Part shown: positions 20,146 to 30,295 of the stretch, in pieces
How the letters are laid out: the number at the start of each line of letters is the position of its first letter
Position numbering within the stretch: the stretch's first letter is position 1
NCBI RefSeq assembly: GCF_000764305.2
Contig: NW_025944219.1
Location: 1 to 64,000 of the forward strand
Length of the DNA stretch: 64,000 nucleotides
Direction: 5' to 3'
Origin: Hyalella azteca
Lineage: Eukaryota > Arthropoda > Malacostraca > Amphipoda > Hyalellidae
Notes under the pieces: generated by a model
Database searches by the model: none
What the model was told of the DNA's origin: nothing
The model's input: the letters and a program-made list of their open reading frames with translations, nothing else
Program-made: the position numbers and the translations under genes

Positions 20146-20539
20146 GCTCATATATTAAGCTCTACCAGAGGATCGGGTTACGTGACTAAGGTCGTGAAGG
20201 ATAAGTAAGACACATGTGTCTTATAACATATCTTGTATGTAGGGTAACGGTTATACATGAGTTACAATACAGAGGTATGAACTACGGCGTTGTCCGTAAG
20301 GTCGGAGAACTCAACCGACGCGTTACATCGCGGAGCGCTTATCAGCTACTGCGGGGGGCCTCATACTAAGTTACTAGCCCTTATAAAGCTTTCGCTTCCG
20401 CCCACACTAAGGTCTTGATCGCGTGATCTACTTATGTCTTCCAGATGCTGACTCATGCCATCAATCTCCGTCAGGTCAAGTGAATACTACCGTCTCAATT
20501 ACATATAGTTATAATGATTATAATGAGACGCCAGATTGA

Positions 20540-20700
20540 CACCGGACAACACCATACTTAGTACTTGACGACACCATACTTTGTACCTGACGATGCCATA
20601 CTTTGTACCTGACGACACCATACTTTGTACCTGACGATACCATACTTTGCACCTGATGACACCATACGTTGTACCTGACGACACCAGTTCTTGTGCCTGA
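20540..20700. repeat. Second block of the 22-bp array in intron 14
   Basis: About seven more units of the same 22-bp repeat about 400 bases further upstream in the transcript, with decaying units out to about 20,820. Confidence 0.82.
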
Positions 20701-21005
20701 CACCAAACTTTTTACCTGACGAGATAAGACCTCGTACCTTACGTTCAACACGTTGTAAATTCTGACAATACTTCTTACTTTCCGAGACAAGACTCTACCT
20801 TCCGACACAATACTTTGTACCATCCCTAGAACTTTGTAGTAAAGCACAATGTAAATCATATGCATATCAGATTCTCACGGCAGTCTTGCGGAAAACCTTA
20901 ATCAATATAAGTTTATTACAATTCAAGATGATTGAAAACTATCTTTTTCTCTTCAAGGAAGGAAATAAACTCATCATTAATCACTTGCACCAAAATTTAG
21001 CTCAC

Positions 21006-21178
21006 CTCCTGCATCTGTTTGAAGAACAAGAGGTCAAGTCCAATGTTGATCTTAGGCTTGGGTAAGGTGGGGGCCAATGGAGGCTCGTCAGGGTCTGATT
21101 TAAGCACCATCAGCACCGTGCCTGCGAGGCGCATCACCGTCTCCTGCGGCATACCCAGGCGTTCGCCCACCTCGAATG
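21006..21178 (-). CDS. XRN1: XRN1-B exon 14 (NIGLDL segment)
   Basis: Completes a split Ala codon, then FEVGERLGMPQETVMRLAG and KINIGLDLLFFKQMQE, aligning with the XRN1 stretch that ends NVGLNLKFNKKNEEV. Phase 1 to phase 0, as required between E13 and E15. Present only in copy B. Confidence 0.85.
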
Positions 21179-21350
21179 CTGCTAACAGAACTTACGTATA
21201 AAATACATAAACGCTTTTTCTTATGTCACTCAATAATATGATATGATTCATAAATATGATTATTTAGATCTGGTGCTTGATGCGACATACCCAGGCGTTC
21301 GCCCACTTTTAATACTGCGTGTTTGTGCATAAAATATAGAGACGCTTCTC
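21150..21350. repeat. Duplicated exon 14 5' end
   Basis: ATACCCAGGCGTTCGCCCAC occurs at about 21151 and again at about 21287, followed in each case by a similar AAAATA/ACGCTT stretch. The second is a partial, diverged copy of the start of E14 with its upstream intron, 136 bp away. Confidence 0.78.
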
Positions 21351-21879
21351 ATTATGCTAATCAATGACACCACAACTCAACTTGGAAGAAACCTATTTAG
21401 CTCTAAGACTTGTTGGGAGAATTAGGAGGAAAAATTGGCATGTAAATGTCAGAAGAACACAAGAATGAAGTAGCTAATTTATTGTAAATAAAATTTAAGA
21501 AGAAGTATATAGTGTTTTGTAGGGGAGTATTTATATTATTAGTCTTCTTAAATCGCAAGTTCACAAGGAATATAAAAGCAAAGAGAACGCTAAGCGCGAT
21601 TGTATGATTGAAAATTTATAAATGATTGTATTCATTTTTAATTAACAGATGATGGAGCTGGACTCCGAAACGATTTCAATATCGATATGGTGAACTTGCT
21701 TGGCGTTTTCTTTGCTTTTAAATTCCATGTATTGTATGGGCTAGTGTATTGGTAAAAGAACTGATGAAATTTTAAAACGGCACAAAGTTCATATGAATTA
21801 TCTACGTTCTCGCCAGAAATGATTTTAAAAATACTATTCACTGAAATGCCTGTAACATGAACTAAGAAACAAGTAAAAA

Positions 21880-22042
21880 CATAACATGGTTGAGAAGCAC
21901 GTTACTCACCGTGCAGGTATCTGTGTTCAATATAAATAAAGTCATAAGCTCACGGTTGAGAAGCACTTTACTTACCGTGCAAGTATCTTTGTTCAATATA
22001 AATAAAAGTCATAACCTCGCGGTTGAGAAGCACGTTACTCAC
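21880..22042. repeat. Exon 13 donor array, copy B
   Basis: GGTTGAGAAGCACGTTACTC units of 66-67 bp, the reverse complement of the A array at 10325-10590. Confidence 0.88.
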
Positions 22043-22175
22043 CATGCAGGTATTTATGTCCAGGGACTGATGACTTGAGGCGGCTCAAGTCAGGCTCGTG
22101 ACGCGTCTCAACTCGAACAAGAACTTTGTCGTTGGTTCCAGCATCAGCTTTGTTGCTGGGCGAGTTCTCCAGCAC
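22043..22175 (-). CDS. XRN1: XRN1-B exon 13
   Basis: 133 bp, VLENSPSNKADAG and VLVRVETRHEPDLSRL, about 96% identical to the A exon. It is followed in the intron by two more copies of its own donor at about 66-67 bp spacing (21880-22042). Confidence 0.9.
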
Positions 22176-22739
22176 CTACAGATCAAGTTGATCAATGTCA
22201 AGATGAAGAAGCATGGAAGCCAAAATCATCATACAGGAGATTTCAGAGGCATTTGGAACAAAAATTTAAATAAGCAGATGAGGAAAGACTGACATTAAAC
22301 AAGCGTCACGGTAGTCACTTTTCTGATATAAGATTCTACTTCCATGACACAAAAAAAGACTTTTGTGTTTCAAAAACAAATAACAAATCAAAGAACGGAA
22401 TGCTTTTTGAGACAATCAGCTGCAAAGAAACTCAGGTCTACAATATTTTTTCCCAAATCTAAAAATTGAATGCTTGCCTGACATCGTCAAGTGATTCTCA
22501 GACGTACTGCATGGGGGTGCTTGAAAGTCGCATAAATTTTATAATTAGCTCTTCTGGAAGTACCCGTGAAGAATTTTAAAAAGTGATAAGGTTATTATAA
22601 CTTCGGTTAACTAATTTCAAACTTTATAGTCACTCATCATCTCCTTACTGAAGGATTTTACCTGTTGCTTCACAAATATTTTGAATCAAGTTTTGCTGAG
22701 CCTCATTTTAAAATGAGCAAAACGCAATTAAAATGGCGC

Positions 22740-22915
22740 AGGCACCGTAGTGGAGTGGCCCAAACACAAACACAACACCACACGCACCGTGGCGCAACAA
22801 CCGTGGTGGATTAGCCCAAACACAAACACAACACCACACGCACCGTGGCGCAACATCCGTGGTGGATTAGCCCAAACACAAACACAACACCACACGCACC
22901 GTGGCGCAACATCCG
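22740..22915. repeat. Exon 12 donor array, copy B
   Basis: Three to four units of about 56 bp (CACCGTGGCGCAACAACCGT on the + strand), the reverse of the 3515-3830 array. It ends at the single N at 22916. Confidence 0.9.
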
Positions 22916-22916
22916 N

Positions 22917-22980
22917 CCGTCAGTAACTGATGGCAGGTAATGACCGTCAGTAACTGATGGCAGGTAATGCCCGTCAGCAC
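22917..22980. repeat. Exon 12 acceptor array, copy B
   Basis: CCGTCAGTAACTGATGGCAG units, reverse of the array before A exon 12. Only the single N separates it from the donor array, so exon 12 itself has dropped out of copy B at this join. Confidence 0.88.
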
Positions 22981-23399
22981 CACGTGTTACGCCTCCGCAA
23001 CACGTGGTTGTAAGCTAAAATCATTTTCAGATACTCGAACAAAAACGCCTTCATCTGGACAATTGACGGATAAATTTTGAAATTTTTCTAAATTTTTTTA
23101 ATTCACCAATTCAATATGCCATCGCGAGCATGTAAATGTAACCCATCCAATCAAAGGTTTAACTGTCGAAAATAGTATAGTTTTAGAGGTCCTCGTTAAA
23201 AATTTAACATTAAAATTTCGTAGATTTCCTTAATAGTCTGAAGCTAAAACTAGTAATAAAAATTTTAGCCCCGCGGGCTATGTCGAAAATAGGGTAGTTT
23301 TAAGATAATATGAAAAATCTGTAGTATTTAGTTGGGATATTTCGTACACTAATATGAGGTGTGCTCGTGGATGTCAGGTAGGAAGACATTTTACAGTCG

Positions 23400-24840
23400 A
23401 AACATTTTACAATCTCATACTTTTTACAATCGAGACATTTCACAATCTCATTCTTTGTATTAGGTTACAGCAAATTATATTTTTCAAGCCAGTGTTATAT
23501 CAAGGAAAATCGCAACTTCAAGCTAGTGATTGTGACAATTTCACACAATCGAAGAAGCTAAGGTAAAAAATGATAATTCAGGGAACTTTTATTTTAAGTT
23601 TAACCAACAAAGTTTGGAAGAGCATTCATGTTTTCTGGAGACGAACGTTATTTAAAAGTGCCCTTCAAAGGTACAAACAGATCCTTTCCGTCTGCCGGAT
23701 ACTCAAGTTGAATTTAATGCAAATAAATGCTTTAATGTTTGCTTCAAAGGCTCGTAGCTGGTGATCGATTCGTTGGAAAACAGGGTGACGAAAGGGTGAC
23801 GTCAAAATTAATTAAGTTAAGCAGACCAGTCGCTGAATCGGGATAACTGGATACTGTTGAAGAAAAGGTCTTGTTTTAAGAACAGACAAAAAGAATGGAC
23901 AAAGTTGGCGCTGAAAATAATATTAAAAAATAGGGCACCATAAAACAGATAATTTATAAAGAACCTACCAACCTGAGGTTTTATTGCCCAGTGTGGTGAA
24001 ACACTTCTAGTTGGAAGAATTATAAAGGAAAATAGTAGAAAACAGTTGAAGGGGAGGGAAGTTGGACGAGAAAAAATAGGAAGAATAGTAAGAGGTTTAA
24101 CTGTTTTTGAAAGTTAGAAATAGACTTAATCTTAAGATTTAATTGCAGTGAACTTCGCGAGTACAGTATAGGATCATGGGTACTAAGCTACCGCACTTTC
24201 AGAACGAAGAACACCAACATAGAAAATTAATTAATTAAATTTAGGTTTAGATTTGATGATATATTGTTGAATTTACGTTGAGAATTTGAGTCTTAACCTG
24301 AGTCCAACTTTCCAGAGAAGGAAGAACGATTTAAATAGTGCAAAAAATAAACAAAATTGAAATTCAAACGGCATTAATTCATTCAAACAAAAAATAGGGA
24401 AACCGGGTTACAGCAAGAGGTTAGAGAAAGGTACTTAGATGCCAGTCGGTTTCAAGACTGTTTGGAGACTTGGAGCTGACGATTTAGTTTAATCGTGAGA
24501 GTATCTTAAATTGAATCTGAATAGCACAGAAATAATGGATCGACACCAGCAGACTTAGATATGCACTTGAGAACAATTTATCTCGGCACTTAACTCCCAC
24601 TCTGCTGTCTTTCTGATGACTACTGAGGTCTGCCACCGACTTTGCTTTGAATACTTGCTTATTCTACAAATGAAATCAGAAAAACGGAAAAGTGAAGGCA
24701 ACCTAGAATCTATGTACAAATTTATGGTGAGAAATTTGAAATTTCTCATACTTTGTATTATGTTACAGCAAATTATATTTTTCAAGCTGTGTTATATCAA
24801 GGAAAATAGAAATTTCCAGCTTGTAGTGATATGCCAAAGA
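23400..24840. repeat. Pair of dispersed repeats around CAAATTATATTTTTCAAGC
   Basis: CTTTGTATTAGGTTACAGCA and the following ~70 bases at about 23,450-23,530 recur with differences at about 24,745-24,830. Nothing codes. Confidence 0.6.
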
Positions 24841-25145
24841 AACCAATGACTTCAACCTAGTAATATGACAAAGAAGATAATGACGTCAAACTAGTTCCAG
24901 TATATGTATGTCATGGACGGAAAATAATAATTTCAAGCATTGCTATTAGAGCCGCGTAGTTAAATCAGTATTTTTCATCGCAAACCAAATCTGTTATTCA
25001 TTTGTTCACTCAATGTATATGTTCCAATTCACTACCAAACATTTCCCTTTATTTTTTCAGGCACGGGGAAAAATTCCAATAATGATAATATTCATGCATG
25101 TGCTTGATCAGTGACACTGTAACTAATAGAAGCAGGCAGATTGAT

Positions 25146-25331
25146 GTCCAATGCTCTGACGACTGCAATTGCCTTGGTGAGTGCTTGTTAGAACCCATAT
25201 TGTATAAAGCTTTTAAAACCAGGTATGTTAGAATTGCTGTCCAATGCTCTGACGACTGCAATTGCCTTGGTGAGTGCTTGTTAGAACCCATATTGTATAA
25301 AGCTTTTAAAACCAGGTATGTTAGTGTTCAT
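25146..25331. repeat. 93-bp tandem duplication
   Basis: Two almost identical 93-bp units starting GTCCAATGCTCTGACGACTG. The + strand frame is open through both (VQCSDDCNCLGECLLEP), and so is one - strand frame, because 93 is a multiple of three. No family recognised. Confidence 0.88.
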
Positions 25332-26012
25332 TCAGCTTAATAATTGATTTACTTCATTCTTGCTTAGGTTTGTACTTTGCACATGCATTGATCCACTTTC
25401 TTGCAATGCTTGCTTTTAATCCAAAGAACTTAAATTGCACAATATCAAGTTGTTTATATGATTTCACTTCAATGACTTTACTGTTTAAATCCTTTAATTT
25501 CAATGCTTGCTATTTTATTACTTCAATACCAAACTGTCTTCAATTTACGTGTTTCACCCAATAAGTTGCCGGTATTATCATAGTTGCAATAGTGTCCATT
25601 TACCTTGGTCCACTTTAATCTCTTGAATTACTCTCTTGTGTTTTGCCTTATCAATTGCATTCTGAGCTGAAATTACCGCTGGCTGATTGATTGTTTTGTC
25701 AATGCTAAGGGTTTTTGGTTTTGATACACTTCTGTGAGTGAGGTTCTTTTATTTGGTTTTAATTTTGTTGATTATATGTTTTATCTTTTACAACTCAAAT
25801 ACGTACCTCACTCATGTTCCCAATGTCTGGTTATATTTCATTCGATTCGCAACTGCATCTGTAATCACTGCCCATACTTTAACAATACATCCATATCCAG
25901 TAGAAAACTTTCATTCACCTAAATTGTTGCCGGAGACTAAAGAACCCGACATAAGCATTCCATAGCGCCGGCAACACTATGTCAAAGAAATTAACGACAA
26001 ATTTAAACTCAC

Positions 26013-26180
26013 TGTATGCGCCAGATTCTTGAGCGTAGGGAAGCCTGGGAAGTAAAGCTCAGTCAGAGCTCCAGGACACAAGCCCCTCAGGATATCCTCC
26101 CTAGCGATGCTCCACGCCTCTCCGTGAGTCATGTCGCACTTGGCATGGTTCATGCGAACCGGTGGGAAATGCTCGGGGCT
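26013..26180 (-). CDS. XRN1: XRN1-B exon 8 (GFPTLK motif)
   Basis: 56 codons, SPEHFPPVRMNHAKCDM and LYFPGFPTLKNLAHT, matching the end of the XRN1 CR2/D1 border (YFxGFPTLKHIxH). Donor GTGAGT, phase 0. The next exon of the gene, E9, is found only in copy A. Confidence 0.92.
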
Positions 26181-26349
26181 CTGTAATATGAAGAATTAGA
26201 ATACTTTAAACACTAAATAACGTGAGTCATGACGTGACCTGGCATCCGAAGAGGTTGCCCAACGTGGAGCTGTAGTGCTTGGAACCAGGGATAAAGGATA
26301 AAATAATATCAGCTTAAAATTTTTTCAGGATAAAATAAAGCGAACTAAC

Positions 26350-26511
26350 CTGGTATGCACCGAGGTCGTCTGACGTGAAGCTGTAGACGTGCATGGGACC
26401 ATGAACAGAGCGTCGTCGCTCGTCTTCAGTGAGACGATGGCTCACTTTAGACATGGCCTCCAGCAGACGTTCCTCGTCAATGAAAGGCATGCGTGGCTCA
26501 GCTTCTCGGTC
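26350..26511 (-). CDS. XRN1: XRN1-B exon 7 (PFIDE motif)
   Basis: 54 codons, DREAEPRMPFIDEERLLEAM then SKVSHRLTEDERRRSVHG, matching the XRN1 IPFIDExRLLEAM and ExxRN motifs. Acceptor ctcttcag, donor CAG|GTTAGT, phase 0 at both ends. Confidence 0.93.
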
Positions 26512-26673
26512 CTGAAGAGAATACACGAATTCGTTGGAGATATCTCACAGAGATTAATTTACCGTTTTCAATGAGAGCATAATTTGGGAAACTTCATATG
26601 AACAGTGTGTGAAAATGTTACGCATTTTCTGTTTAACTTTTGTATTGGTAATTTTAAGCTAAAAAATACGAAC

Positions 26674-26888
26674 ATTTTCACGCGGATTGAAGTCGATGAT
26701 AGGCGAGTCTGGGCTGAGCATGAGGTCAGCGTAGCACTGAGGCAGCAGCTGGGCGCTCTGGGGTGGCAGGACGGCCATCAGCTGTTCAAACGGCATCATG
26801 GCGTGGTTTAGTTCGAACTCCATGGAGCAGTCAGAGAAATCCTTGATGTCGGAAATGTAAGGTGCGCAATGGAAGGGGTAATACCAAG
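26674..26888 (-). CDS. XRN1: XRN1-B exon 6, truncated at its 5' end
   Basis: Opens directly after the N with WYYPFHCAPYISDIKDFSDC, the conserved WYYPYHYAP motif, and continues FEQLMAVLPPQSAQLLP and SPIIDFNPREN to an AAT|GTTCGT donor in phase 0. No acceptor is visible. Roughly 250-265 residues between E5 and this point, including the part that holds the last catalytic Asp (D292), are absent from the window. Confidence 0.92.
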
Positions 26889-26889
26889 N

Positions 26890-27060
26890 AGGCCCAGCAT
26901 GATGAGGCATGTGATGTATACACACCTCCTCCCTGAGCAGGGCAATGTGAGGTTCATGTGAGGCGAGGCCCAGCATGATGAGGCATGTGATGTATACACA
27001 CCTCCTCCCTGAGCAGGGCAATGTGAGGCTCATGTGAGGCGAGGCCCAGCATGATGAGGT
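26890..27060. repeat. Exon 5 donor duplication (76-bp units)
   Basis: AGGCCCAGCATGATGAGGCA starts at 26890 and 26966, and the related exon copy at 27042, 76 bp apart. Each unit contains the last ~50 bases of E5 plus the GTGTGTAT donor region on the - strand. The array runs into the single N at 26889. Confidence 0.9.
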
Positions 27061-27166
27061 CAGCATCGAGGCCGTAGAGGCAGTGGCGCGTATGAGGATC
27101 GTAGCCTGGCTGGCTGCGGTGATACCTGATGTAGTCCATGATTTTGTGCTCACCTTCTCCTGGAGT
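27002..27166 (-). CDS. XRN1: XRN1-B exon 5 (E176, E178, D206, D208)
   Basis: 55 codons, [14 protein letters not shown] and [15 protein letters not shown], ending LLREE at a GTGTGT donor. E176, E178, D206 and D208 are all present at family numbering. Downstream in transcript direction, the exon's last ~50 bases plus donor are repeated at 76-bp spacing up to the single N at 26889. Confidence 0.94.
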
Positions 27167-27434
27167 CTGGAGCAAAGAACAATTATAATGTAAGCCACCT
27201 AATATACAAACGACGCACAATTTCAAATAAAAAAATACAAACGGTGGTGGCGACAACAATAATGTTTTAGGATTTAGCAATAAAACTTAAATTAAAGCTC
27301 AAAATAGAGTTCTTCTTGATTAGTGTAATATAACATACCCATTCAAAAATGTATTTTATTTTAATTGGGTGAGAGGAGCATTCACATAAATAAAGCTCTA
27401 TTATGCAGATATTTGAGAATGGTTGGCTTCAAAC

Positions 27435-27648
27435 CTGATGCCCAGAATAGATGACTGTACACGACTGCCATGAAGGATCATTGGAGACTTTTGAGGTGAT
27501 AAAATTCTGAAATTGTTGGTCCAGGCGATCCATGAACTCTGTGCCGGGGCTGATGCAGTTCCGATCAAAGGGCTCTCCTGGGGGCAAAATTTTGCCCTTT
27601 TCGATGGCTGTAGTTCTTGATTTTTCATCAGCTTTACCACGGGAAAAT
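27435..27648 (-). CDS. XRN1: XRN1-B exon 4
   Basis: Completes Arg101, then FSRGKADEKSRTTAIEKGK, followed by FDRNCISPGTEFMDRL and WQSCTVIYSGHQ. These are the conserved FDxNCIxPGTEFM and VxIYxSGHE motifs of the XRN CR1 region, with Gln for Glu at the last position. 71 codons, ends in phase 0. Confidence 0.94.
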
Positions 27649-27927
27649 CTGGAGCAAGCATAAAGAAAATGAGTGTATTTATTAATTGTTGAATTTGAAA
27701 AAAGAGAGAAACTTAAATCATGATTTGAGAAAATTTAGAAATGAAATATCAAGACCAGAAACAAAGTCTGGACAAACCATTGAATATTTGAAGAGATTAT
27801 TTTTCTATAAACAGAAACAAGGCTGTGAGTGTTCATACTACTGAGAAGCACCAATAATAACTTGTACCTTCCAATAGCTTTAAATGCAATTGCACACCAA
27901 ATCATTTAATGTGCAGAGTTGGCATAC

Positions 27928-28022
27928 CTTCCATCTCTCATCGTGCCCAACTTGGCTCTAGGAGCAATGCCGTCAATAGCCAGGAAAAACACTTTCTTGG
28001 GGCGTATCATGCAGAACAGAGA
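27928..28022 (-). CDS. XRN1: XRN1-B exon 3 (D86, 5'-phosphate pocket)
   Basis: Reads SLFCMIRPKKVFFLAIDGIA then PRAK. The Asp of AIDG is residue 86 and the Lys of APRAK is residue 93, both catalytic-core positions. The next stretch is LGTMRDG-R where XRN1 proteins normally have a (M)NQQRGRR-like sequence, so Gln97 is Met and Arg100 is Gly here. Arg101 is kept and split across the intron. Confidence 0.93.
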
Positions 28023-28129
28023 CTGTAAACAATGACAATGTTTGAAAATAATAAACATATATAAAGTATGTAACATTAGAGCATTCATGGGAACATTAAT
28101 TGTGCAATCATTGTTAACTTTGTTCATAC

Positions 28130-28261
28130 CTCAATGTAATGTAATATATCTTTGAATATCTGGTCTTCAGTGATCCTGAAGCAAGGATCAGTCTCATCTG
28201 GATGAGAGCACGAGTGTATGATGCCATTCATGTCCAAGTACAAATTATCAAAATCAGGAAC
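28130..28261 (-). CDS. XRN1: XRN1-B exon 2 (D35)
   Basis: 44 codons, [20 protein letters not shown] then PDETDP. The Asp in YLDMNGIIH falls at residue 35, the metal-binding Asp of the XRN family. Flanked by ttgcag and GTATGA, phase 0 at both ends. Confidence 0.95.
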
Positions 28262-28584
28262 CTGCAAGTAAAGAATCCATTATTAAAATTCTTCATATAT
28301 CAACATATCTGAATGTAAAAATTTTATAGAATAGATATTTAATTTAGATATGAAAAATGATGGAAGAAAGAGGTATATATACTTATATATGGTAAATGTG
28401 TACATTGCATTTACATTTGTATGATGTATTTCAACTTTTGTAGATAAAAAATACAAGCAATAGAGTAATAAGAGTATTTTCTATCAAATTACTAGAAACT
28501 GACCAATTTAATTTGTCATAATTCAGTATATTATAGTTTACTTCAGAGTTCAGCTTTTGGGCATAAGTCATAACAACTACAAAC

Positions 28585-28659
28585 CTGATCAGGTCTGACA
28601 TCTTCAATGATTGTAGGATACCTCTTGCGAATCCATCCATAAAACTTGGGAACACCCAT
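28585..28659 (-). CDS. XRN1: XRN1-B exon 1 (start, MGVPKFY)
   Basis: 25 codons beginning MGVPKFYGWIRKRYP, the invariant N-terminus of XRN1 enzymes, so the start is not in doubt. The donor is CAG|GTTTGT. The bases just upstream (tagctgcaATG) may be 5'UTR. I see no clear promoter. Confidence 0.95.
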
Positions 28660-28955
28660 TGCAGCTAAATTATCAAGAACCTGGCAACCTGCCAGGCGAA
28701 CAAATATTAGAAAATTAAAACTTTTCTATGAAACTATTGAAGAATATTGAAAAAATGGTTATTAGTTTCAATAACTTTTGACAGATATGTTAAAAAACCC
28801 CAGTTGCAGTCAGCAGTCCATGGTGGAATTCCAGGATGTGGACAGTCACTTAGCTCCACCGCAACCACTAGAACGCTCCACCAGTGTTGAATTTTGGATT
28901 GGTAATATATTATCATGTTTATATAAGAAAATGGATCAAAAAGCCTACTACGTAA
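28660..28955. other. Upstream of XRN1-B start codon
   Basis: Should contain 5'UTR and possibly promoter or first-intron sequence. I see no reliable TATA, initiator or splice acceptor that I would stand on. Confidence 0.35.
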
Positions 28956-30295
28956 CCATCAAACGGGGTAATAAGTGACGGTTTTGAGCGTTTTTCGTTA
29001 ATAACTCCTTTTCATGAAATATTTCCTAAACAAGTTTGGGTTCATTTTAAAGCTCTTTAAGAGCTATCGAATAGCATCTATAAAAAAATTCTACATGCCA
29101 TTTGTAAAATGCCAGACGCAAAATAAAAGCATCCCGAATTACCCTTGGGAACGGGGTAATCCAGGATGAATTCAGGACGCTTGAAATAAAACTCAATTTT
29201 AAAACGTTTGAAGCATGCAAAGCGTACTCGTCCAATACTAACACTACTCTGAAGTCCTCCTCTTCCTTTGTTGATGATGTAGATGTAGAATAAATGACAT
29301 TTTCATTGATTTTTACATGTTTTCCTTAATTGATATATTACCGTATCCATACTTTATCATATTATTGATGTAATATTACCGTATCCATGGACCTGCCAGT
29401 GTGCATTTACAACGACCTTGTCCTCTGCAAGCTTCATATCAGCAGCCATGTAGCATTTCTTCTGTATCTATAAGTGCACAGGACGGCTTGTAATTTCACA
29501 CCATATTAATTGGGTCAAGTGAATTCTCAATAACAAAAAAATATCGTAAAAATATACCTGAAACAGAAAGGAATATTTTACTGACAAACATCATATTTTT
29601 TTGGAGAAATAAATCATGATTTAGGTTAATTACTTTTCATTCTCTATATTGCCCGATGCACAATTCTATCTATGACATTCTATGCACTGTTATATATATA
29701 TATATAATGCACAACTTTGTGATGATTGATGATGCATTAATTTTTCGTTAAGTGATTTTTTTTTCACTAAGCGAGATAAATGTAACCAAAATTTTTTGTT
29801 GCCAATTGATTTTTTGTTTGACTGGAGCCTTTGCTAACAGAGGTTCTACTGTAAATGCGTTTTTAGGGGTGTCGCTTATTACCCCGGGGGGTGTCCCTTA
29901 TTACCCATCCTGCAGAAATGGCCGCATTGATTTTTTGAATGAGATAGGCTAATTCCGTCAATCGCGTTTTTAAGTCAACACCTGTGCTCAACTTTCATGT
30001 GAGTAAAATTTTTTAATACGGCAAATATTTTTTTTACTACAGACCTGAGCAGAGGTATATACTTTTCCAAAATATCTCTTTTCACACTTTTCTTCAGTTA
30101 TTTTTTTAGAGATAGTAAATGTATGATTTCTTAACTTGCCTTATGCATAATTCATAGTAAAAATGTTGTTGAAGTTTACGTCACTATTTTTAGTTTTGCT
30201 ATATTTTGATTAGTTTAGCTGCTACAACATTTCTACAAAATTAGCGACAACTGTCCCGATTTACCCCACCCGACCCTTATTACCCCGTTTGACGG
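28956..30295. mobile_element. Inverted-repeat DNA element, about 1.34 kb
   Basis: CCATCAAACGGGGTAATAAG at 28956 is matched by its reverse complement at 30276-30295 with one mismatch in 20. The element also carries internal ATTACCCTTGGGAACGGGGT and CTTATTACCCCGGGGGG motifs. Target duplication is not clear and no intact transposase is visible. A - strand frame at 29047-29244 (LVLDEYALHASNVLKL) faintly recalls a DDE transposase but is weak. Confidence 0.65.

Larger units (their letters stand above)
22981..26012. other. Between E12 and E8 of copy B, exons 9-11 not found
   Basis: Exons 9-11 should lie here but I find none of their motifs. The sequence is AT-rich with repeats. A block around TTACAGCAAATTATATTTTT occurs twice (about 23460-23530 and 24760-24830), and a 93-bp unit is duplicated at 25146-25331. 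Confidence 0.5.
17866..28659 (-). pseudogene. XRN1: XRN1 copy B, 5' end to tail, with gaps
   Basis: Second XRN1 copy, on the - strand and facing copy A tail to tail. It has the start codon (28657-28659), E1-E5 with metal-binding residues at the standard XRN1 numbers (D35, D86, E176, E178, D206, D208), part of E6, E7, E8, E13, E14, E15, E18 and part of E19. Missing are the piece from residue 228 to the WYYP motif (at the single N, 26889), E9-E12 (the intron repeats that should flank E12 meet at the N at 22916), E16 and most of E17. It cannot encode a full enzyme as assembled, but several breaks coincide with assembly joins, so a functional gene in the animal is not excluded. Confidence 0.88.

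Noticed and set aside
19671..20151. VWCRQVQSMVSSGTKYG-type proteins on the - strand
   Set aside because: Made by the 22-bp intron array next to exon 15; only the last part (VLGYSHRHSDG onward) is real coding sequence.
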